This document shows positions 8,108 through 12,359 of a stretch of 12,359 nt of DNA, in pieces. The DNA comes from Pleurotus djamor (lineage: Eukaryota > Basidiomycota > Agaricomycetes > Agaricales > Pleurotaceae). How positions within the stretch are numbered: position 1 is the stretch's first letter; each line of letters begins with the position of its first letter. The notes under the pieces were generated by a model. That model ran no database searches and was not told the DNA's origin. It saw only the letters and a program-made list of their open reading frames with translations. The stretch spans positions 1-12,359 of the forward strand of contig JAPEVF010001213.1 of assembly GCA_029747585.1 (NCBI GenBank), written 5' to 3'. Position numbers and translations under genes: made by a program.

Positions 8108-8317
8108 CTGGGGGATCGTGTGAGGAGGGGTCTTTACATCTTGTGGAATTATATTGGATGGAGAGAGGAGGGGCGGCGGGGCGGGAACGACGGTTGCAGG
8201 TATTGGTGGGCGGGAATGAGTACTTGGACAATCTTGATGCGCCGTTCGAAGGGGAAACTGCCGCAGTTCTACCAGTGTGCCGGCATAGTCGTAAACAAAA
8301 TACTTTTATTATCATTA

Positions 8318-8765
8318 TTATTTCGCCCCCAGAGCGCCCAAGAGAAAAAAAAACTGCGATCCGTGCTGGAGATCCCAAGGAGCTCGTGATGTTGGGTGAA
8401 CCCAGGAAAATCCGAGGATGAACTTGGGATGCACCTGCGGGATCGTGAGACGACGGGATTGAGGAGAGAGTGGGATTTCAAGTGGCGGATGGCACTCTGA
8501 TTCCTGAAGTTCGAAGGTGGTGGTTTTGCTTGGGGATGGAGTCGATTGAACTTGGTGGGCGAAGACGGTTTATGACGAGGAATATGTTCGGAAACCGGTT
8601 GGTGGTGTTTGGTGGGTTGTGGGGTTGAGACATACCGACGCGATGTGTGGCGTATTTATAAGACATACGGTACGGACTTACTTCCCGCTTATCCCTTTGC
8701 GCCTCAGACTTTGGGTGTTCCAATTCCGAGTTGAATTGAGCTAGACATTGGACGTTCATGGTCAT
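8318..8765 (-). CDS. Unrecognised protein, two exons
   Basis: Exon 1 8765-8682 (ATG 8765, MTMNVQCLAQFNSELEHPKS, 28 codons) ends at a strong donor GAA|gtaagt. Intron 8681-8504 is 178 nt, long for this region, and ends cgaacttcag. Exon 2 8503-8318 joins in phase 0: EAQRDKRE then ESECHPPLEIPLSPQSRRLT, and on to VHPKFILGFSWVHPTS. Total 89 residues, stop TAA 8320-8318. A run of nine A/T bases (8344-8352) lies in the last third, so the true frame after it may differ and the gene may continue. No domain recognised. The start is divergent from the plus-strand gene at 9013, and the interval between them is a likely shared promoter. Confidence 0.45.
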
Positions 8766-9012
8766 TGCGGCCGTACAAGAGAGGCCATGTCCGCAGGTGC
8801 AATCCAAGACGGGAGAAGACCTGCAAATCCATGGATTTCAAGACCTGGATATTCGGTGACTTTGATTATTATTTTAGATACGGAAACGCAAAAAAAAACC
8901 CAAGACGTACAAAAGGACGAGTATACGAGTCGTTGGGTCTTTCCTCAACTCCCTCCATCACATCACATTCTGCCAGCTCCTCCCTACCTTCGCCTGCCGA
9001 GTACTCAACACG
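8766..9012. promoter_or_regulatory. Divergent intergenic region
   Basis: Separates the minus-strand ATG at 8765 from the plus-strand ATG at 9013. On the plus side it ends in a CT-rich leader (ctcctccctaccttcgcctg). The middle has AT-rich patches (8865-8900) with a ten-base A run. No TATA box is convincing on either strand. Confidence 0.35.
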
Positions 9013-9367
9013 ATGTCTCCGAAAACCATGATCTCAGTAGACTTCCCTTCATCATCGACGGCCCTCAATCTCTTCCTCCTCTTCCTCGCCGTTTTCGGCG
9101 CCATGGCCCTCGTCCTTGTTTGCGTCATCCTCGTCGACAGGTATATCTGCCGCCTCGATTTTGGAGGAGAACCCGGAAGCCTGCTTGTCTTCAAGCTCCA
9201 CGCGAGTCTCTTGCGCACTTCGCTGGTCTGCGTAGATATGAGTGTGCCGGTTAGTTGTGTTTCCCGTTATTTATTTTCTTCTTCTCTGCAGAGTTGGGCA
9301 ATGGGTGCTGACGCAGATGCTTGATGGCGTGGTTTGTATACTAGTCCGAACCCGAGCCAACGCTTGA
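9013..9367 (+). CDS. Small single-pass membrane protein candidate
   Basis: ATG 9013 follows a CT-rich leader. Exon 1 (9013-9140) encodes a short polar N-terminus, then a very hydrophobic segment at about residues 18-41 (LNLFLLFLAVFGAMALVLVC) ending in a polar LVD. Codons are strongly of the favoured type (CTC, TTC, GTC, GCC), which supports this strand. My preferred model adds 9196-9231 and 9292-9367 after introns 9141-9195 (gtatat...ttcaag) and 9232-9291 (gtagat...ctctgcag). It keeps phase and gives 79 residues, stop TGA 9365. Other splice choices lead into a frame reading EPTLDATRHGRLYAAVRSFV further right, so the C-terminus is uncertain. The function cannot be named: a one-segment anchor with a short tail. 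The 3' end overlaps the minus-strand gene. Confidence 0.4.
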
Positions 9368-10166
9368 TGCTACGCGTCATGGTCGTTTGTACGCTGCCGT
9401 GCGGTCGTTTGTGGTATGTCCTGTTCAACGACTGGGATACTTTGATGTGTGGTCGTCTCATGGACTCGGATGCCCGGTGTAGTCTCCGATTACCAGCAGC
9501 GTCGCAGAGGCGTATCATGACATCTTTGATGATGCCCGTGACTGGGTTGGATGGTACGCCTAGACGTTGGGCAAAAGGTCAGTCGAGTCGTGACATAGGA
9601 TGAATACTCGCACTTACTCTTGCTCTTGCACAGCCTTCAATTTCTTGTTCATTCTTTGTAGGTCGTCGTGTGTTTCTCGGGCTGGGGTGTACTGAACGTC
9701 GATCCTAGCCAATCTATTTCTTGATATATCTTGCATCGTCATCAACACCATTAGTGAGTGCTTCGCTGTGTCCGTCTCGACTCGGAGCGCATGCTAATGA
9801 TGGGGAGTTGTAGGTCTCAGTCTCGCATCCACGCATTTCTTGTCAAGTTTGTGTTCAAGGTCATTTTTGTGTATTTTTATCATGTCATGTACATTGTTTT
9901 TTGGATCACCTGTCGGGAAGTCGAGTAAGTGTTGTGCTAGTTGATGTTCGAAATCAATACGCGTGCTCACCGTTGACTAATCTACTTTAGACCACCACCA
10001 TCATTGTTGCGCCGCGTTGGAGTATATTACGCATCCACCGCTCTCTAGAGTAAAATAGTCGTCAGTCATTATTGTTGCCATCATTGAACAGAGTCATTCG
10101 TTACGCACCTGGATCATTGAGGTATTGTGGAAAGAAGAGAAGGCGCCTGGTCTTTGTTGATCGCAT
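9267..10166 (-). CDS. Unrecognised charged protein, multi-exon
   Basis: Exons in order: up to 10109 (ATG 10166, MRSTKTRRLLFFPQYLNDP; the frame is open further upstream without a better ATG), a 14-nt exon 10044-10031, then 9976 to about 9833, 9793-9618 and from 9559. Introns 10108-10045 (gtgcgt, branch atgactgac, actctag) and 10030-9977 (gtaata...gattag) keep phase into RIDFEHQLAQHLLDFPTG and IHKNDLEHKLDKK. An in-frame TAG at 9796-9794 requires a short intron (perhaps 9832-9794). Then NRLARIDVQYTPARETHDD and QRMNKKLKAVQEQE follow, rich in Lys/Glu and probably helical or coiled-coil. Intron 9617-9560 (gtaagt, ctgac, gtctag) is clear, but the favoured frame after it (NPVTGIIKDVMIRLCDAAG) is one base out. 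Open to TAA 9269-9267. No family recognised. Confidence 0.5.
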
Positions 10167-10516
10167 CACTTCATCCACATCGACTCCGCTCACCAATGCC
10201 GACGACCTTCCACATTCGCAACGACGCAACGACGTCTCCCTGTATCTCCGTCCATTTCTCCCTCTCGCTGCTCCCTCCGCCAACAATTTGTGTCTTTCCC
10301 ATTTGACTGATCTTAGTCTCCCCCAACACACAAGCGCCGTTTCCCCGATGTCGCCTCTCAGGACTCCTCCCTCATAATCCAGACTGTCCACGCTGTCTGA
10401 TACAAACGTCCGCGCCCTCTACTCTACGCATATCCTGTGTGTATCCCCCTCGTTATTCCCTCCGTCGCTTGGGCTCGGGGCTAATCGATCTTCAAGTCGA
10501 ATTCAAGTCGAAGTGA

Positions 10517-10517
10517 N
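10517..10517. other. Ambiguous base N
   Basis: Lies immediately before a seven-T run in the gap between the minus-strand genes. The surrounding 10392-10569 holds no gene I can support, only CT-rich and short direct repeats (ttcaagtcga twice, 10491-10510). Confidence 0.99.
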
Positions 10518-10569
10518 TTTTTTTGGGCATCGTCGCGTTCCAAGTATTGAAAGAGTCGAGTGAGTATTT

Positions 10570-10974
10570 TTACTTTCTCCCTTGGGTGGTCGTTTTCTCA
10601 GCATATCTGTCGCTAGAACCTTGAACAAACATATTCCTCTCGGCCATCAGCCCTGGCAAGCTAGGGATCGATGGCTCGGAATGGGAGAGCATGTAAGGTG
10701 ACGGAGGGAGAGTGGGGAATGATGGGATAGCGATGCCCTTGGGTGGATTAGGTTGAGTGAGTGGATTAGGTTGTGATTTGGTGAGGGGACTGGACGGGAT
10801 GGACGAAGCATGGACAGCGAATGTTGGTTTTTGCAAGGAGACGGGACGGGATGCACGGGATGGACGAACTGTGGACGCTGGGTTGATGTGGCGAAAGGCG
10901 CGGGTGAGTGGATGTGAGTGAGTGAGTGAGTGGGGCTGAGTGGGTGATTTGTTCGTTTCTTGTCGAGATGGCAT
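10570..10974 (-). CDS. Pro/Ser-rich ORF, possible disordered protein
   Basis: An uninterrupted ATG frame of 134 codons ending TAA at 10570. The composition is dominated by Pro, Ser, Thr and Asn (KSPTQPHSLTHSHPLTR, SSPLTKSQPNPLTQPNPP, PSFPTLPPSP). A less repetitive end (PSLPGLMAERNMFVQGSS) looks more like ordinary coding sequence. An 18-bp tandem repeat and an (AGTG)n microsatellite lie inside the frame. A CT-skewed strand can stay open by chance, so this is only a candidate: either an intrinsically disordered protein or exon, or non-coding DNA. No domain recognised. Confidence 0.35.
   Translation of the reverse strand: MPSRQETNKSPTQPHSLTHSHPLTRAFRHINPASTVRPSRASRPVSLQKPTFAVHASSIPSSPLTKSQPNPLTQPNPPKGIAIPSFPTLPPSPYMLSHSEPSIPSLPGLMAERNMFVQGSSDRYAEKTTTQGRK
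10743..10773. repeat. Tandem repeat, 18-bp period
   Basis: gtggattaggttg occurs at 10743-10755 and again at 10761-10773. On the minus strand it encodes the repeated NPLTQPNP pattern of the Pro/Ser-rich ORF, 18 bp being six codons. Confidence 0.8.
10794..10868. repeat. Direct repeat pair, 61-bp spacing
   Basis: acgggatggacgaa occurs at 10794-10807 and 10855-10868. Further partial copies (acggga, acgggatgcacggga) lie between them. Confidence 0.75.
10913..10932. repeat. AGTG microsatellite
   Basis: About four to five units of a tetranucleotide (tgag/agtg) within the Pro/Ser-rich ORF, encoding the Ser/Thr/His-rich N-terminal part on the minus strand. Confidence 0.8.
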
Positions 10975-11158
10975 GCTAACGAGTTGTAGGCAGAGGAACA
11001 CGGCTAGGAAGGAAGGACAGGCGTACGAGAGTCCGAGTATTAGCGAGAGTAGGACGCATGTATGCCTGTCGAGTGGAATGGATATTGTCGAGTCGACTCT
11101 TGCCGTGCAGACCTTTGCTCCGTTCTACGACGTGACCCCAGACAGCATACAGCCAGCC

Positions 11159-11481
11159 ATGTCATTTCACACACATTCTCCTTCTGTTCAGGCAGAGTTT
11201 CTGGTAAGCCTTCGTCTTCATCTTTCTCCTTCTCCTCCTCGTACCGCTGCCCTTTTCCTTCTTTTCCTTCCCTCCCCTTCTTCCTTTTTGTTGGCCGGAC
11301 TAAATCTGTTTGCATGGCACAGAAGCGCGAGCGCAAGGCGTTGAACGTCCACCGTCCTTTCGAAACTTTCCTCCGCTTCGACCTTGTTCCCGCTGGTGCC
11401 GCAAGTCCATTCTCTGTGCAAGACATTCTTTTACATATCCTCTCCGAGAGAGCCCCGCCTGCGAACAATCCGGGCCTTTAA
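11159..11481 (+). CDS. Spliced 67-codon ORF upstream of the tetraspanin
   Basis: Exon 1 11159-11203 (MSFHTHSPSVQAEFL) joins in phase to exon 2 11323-11481, starting KRERKALNVHRPFE and ending LLHILSERAPPANNPGL with TAA 11479-11481. The intron 11204-11322 is strong: donor gtaagc, a long pyrimidine tract, branch ggactaaat and acceptor ggcacag. Exon 2 codons are of the favoured type. A second intron (11499-11557, gtaagt...acccag) follows the stop and lies before the tetraspanin ATG at 11612. The most economical reading is that these are 5' leader exons of the tetraspanin mRNA carrying an upstream ORF. The alternative is a separate small gene with a very short intergenic gap. No domain recognised. 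Confidence 0.45.
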
Positions 11482-11498
11482 CAAAGAGCAAACCAATC

Positions 11499-11557
11499 GT
11501 AAGTGACCACTAGTTCACGAAACGGCCATGTTTCTTACGAACCTCTCCCTTACCCAG
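11499..11557 (+). other. Predicted 5' leader intron of the tetraspanin gene
   Basis: Donor aatc|gtaagtgacc, branch-like ttcttacga, acceptor cttacccag; 59 nt. It is followed by a short CT-rich leader (cttcaacccccc...) and the ATG at 11612. It contains a stray ATG (11528) that splicing would remove. Confidence 0.55.
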
Positions 11558-11611
11558 CTTCAACCCCCCTTCCGCCAAGTTATCCAGTAACATCATATCC
11601 AAGAAGCAACG

Positions 11612-12359
11612 ATGGTTTCCAAAAAGTTGTACGCTGTATGGGCCTTCCTCGCCCTCTGTCTCCTCGTGTCGGGCGTAGTGGCCCTGGCCTTTTCCATCGT
11701 TTGGCGCAAACCAGACGTTCTCATGAATATGGTCATCAGTAGCGGAGATCTCACCGGTGCGTTGCATAACCCCCGTGTATGGCACAATGTCTCATGTTCT
11801 GCTCTAGCTGGCACCGTTCTTGGTGTCTTTCTCCTTGTCACCTTTTTCCTATCTGTCGGTGCTATCATCCAGCCTAACCATGTTACCGTCGGTCTCGTCG
11901 CTCTGAACTGGCTCCTCATCATGGACTCCCTCGGCATTGTCGTTATCGGAACCTTTGTCTGGTTCTTTACACTTCGGGAGCGTGCCAACTTTCACGCTTT
12001 GTGGATACAAGCATCTGAACAGACACGGACGCAGCTACAGGATCAAGTAAGTTCCTGTCTCCTTCAATTGTGCCACACCCTTTTGCCGTCCCCGTTACCC
12101 GAGTGGACACAGCAGTGGCGTCGAAACTGACGCTCTTCTGTTACAGCTATCCTGCTGCGGTTACTTCAGTAGTATCGACAATGCTGTCATCGGCGGCACA
12201 CACTGTGCGGACATCAATTTTGTACAGAGCCTCAACCTCACCGAAGAGTCCAACTTTTGCGTCGCCCCTATCACGAAGTTTGCTGATGAAACGTTGAACA
12301 ATATCTTCACGTACGTCGAGCGCGTTCTTCGTACCCCGAGCATTACAAACTGACTGATT
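11612..12359 (+). CDS. Tetraspanin, 5' part (runs off the right end)
   Basis: Four-pass integral membrane protein; tetraspanins organise membrane microdomains by binding partner proteins laterally. Exons seen here: 11612-11756, 11808-12046 and 12147-12310. Introns: 11757-11807 (gtgcgt...ctctag) and 12047-12146 (gtaagt...ttacag); a third begins at 12311 (gtacgt). With the sequence at 283-465 the protein is 225 residues. Transmembrane segments lie at about 8-31, 49-70, 76-103 and 182-203. The large extracellular loop carries the hallmark CCG motif (131-133) with further cysteines at 148 and 167 and an N-glycosylation site NLT (158-160). PNHVTVGLV before TM3 and the C-terminus KKIDAKRGGRGFV match, from memory, basidiomycete tetraspanins. 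The ATG is chosen because MVSKKLYAVW immediately precedes TM1, as in the family. Removing 11757-11807 restores the contiguous DLTAGTVLG at the start of TM2. Confidence 0.9.
11757..11807 (+). other. 51-nt stop-free intron in the tetraspanin
   Basis: gtgcgt...gctctag, length divisible by three and without an in-frame stop. The unspliced message still encodes a full protein with 17 extra residues between TM1 and TM2. Splicing is preferred because it restores DLTAGTVLG, the usual start of TM2 in fungal tetraspanins. Confidence 0.8.
12092..12359. repeat. Terminal direct repeat, right copy
   Basis: Second copy of the sequence at 1-268, in the same orientation (offset 12,091). Intron and exon boundaries of the tetraspanin gene continue seamlessly from this copy into the sequence after position 268, which is what a circular or tandem unit predicts. 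Confidence 0.97.

Overview
This looks like nuclear DNA of a filamentous fungus, most probably a basidiomycete (Agaricomycotina-like). The evidence is mixed GC content, genes cut by many 50-100 nt GT-AG introns with CTRAY-type branch points, pyrimidine-rich leaders before ATGs, and one recognisable protein, a fungal tetraspanin. I see no bacterial operons, ribosome-binding-site-driven genes, viral hallmark genes, tRNA, rRNA or CRISPR array.

The most striking structural fact is that the first 268 bases (1-268) are identical to the last 268 (12092-12359). The tetraspanin gene starts near the right end (ATG 11612), runs into the repeat, and finishes at the left end (stop 463-465). Joined through the repeat, it is one intact 225-residue gene with four introns. 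The window is therefore either a circular (or circularised) 12,091-bp unit or one period of a tandem array. One intron is of the rare GC-AG class and another is a 51-nt intron with no stop in frame.

Layout, left to right: 3' half of the tetraspanin (1-465); CT-rich downstream flank with a strong hairpin (466-1357); a purine-rich stretch with degenerate dispersed repeats (1357-2420); a well-supported six-exon minus-strand gene of unknown function with a TATA box (3640-2748); a plus-strand 3' gene end (to 4403); about 0.95 kb without a clear gene; a plus-strand gene (5368-5798) convergent with a minus-strand locus (6774-5795), both stopping inside the same CTAG; a series of minus-strand exons (7329-6962, 7723-7371, 8107-8003, 8765-8318); a small plus-strand membrane protein (9013-9367); a multi-exon minus-strand gene (10166-9267); a Pro/Ser-rich minus-strand ORF (10974-10570); and a spliced 67-codon ORF (11159-11481) just upstream of, or inside the leader of, the tetraspanin.

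Apart from the tetraspanin I recognise no family, and no pathway links these genes. Many reading frames are broken by one base next to a homopolymer, and all four N calls sit immediately before homopolymers, so several breaks are probably long-read assembly errors rather than decay. Exon models were made by eye from splice signals and phase agreement; no RNA or homology evidence was available.
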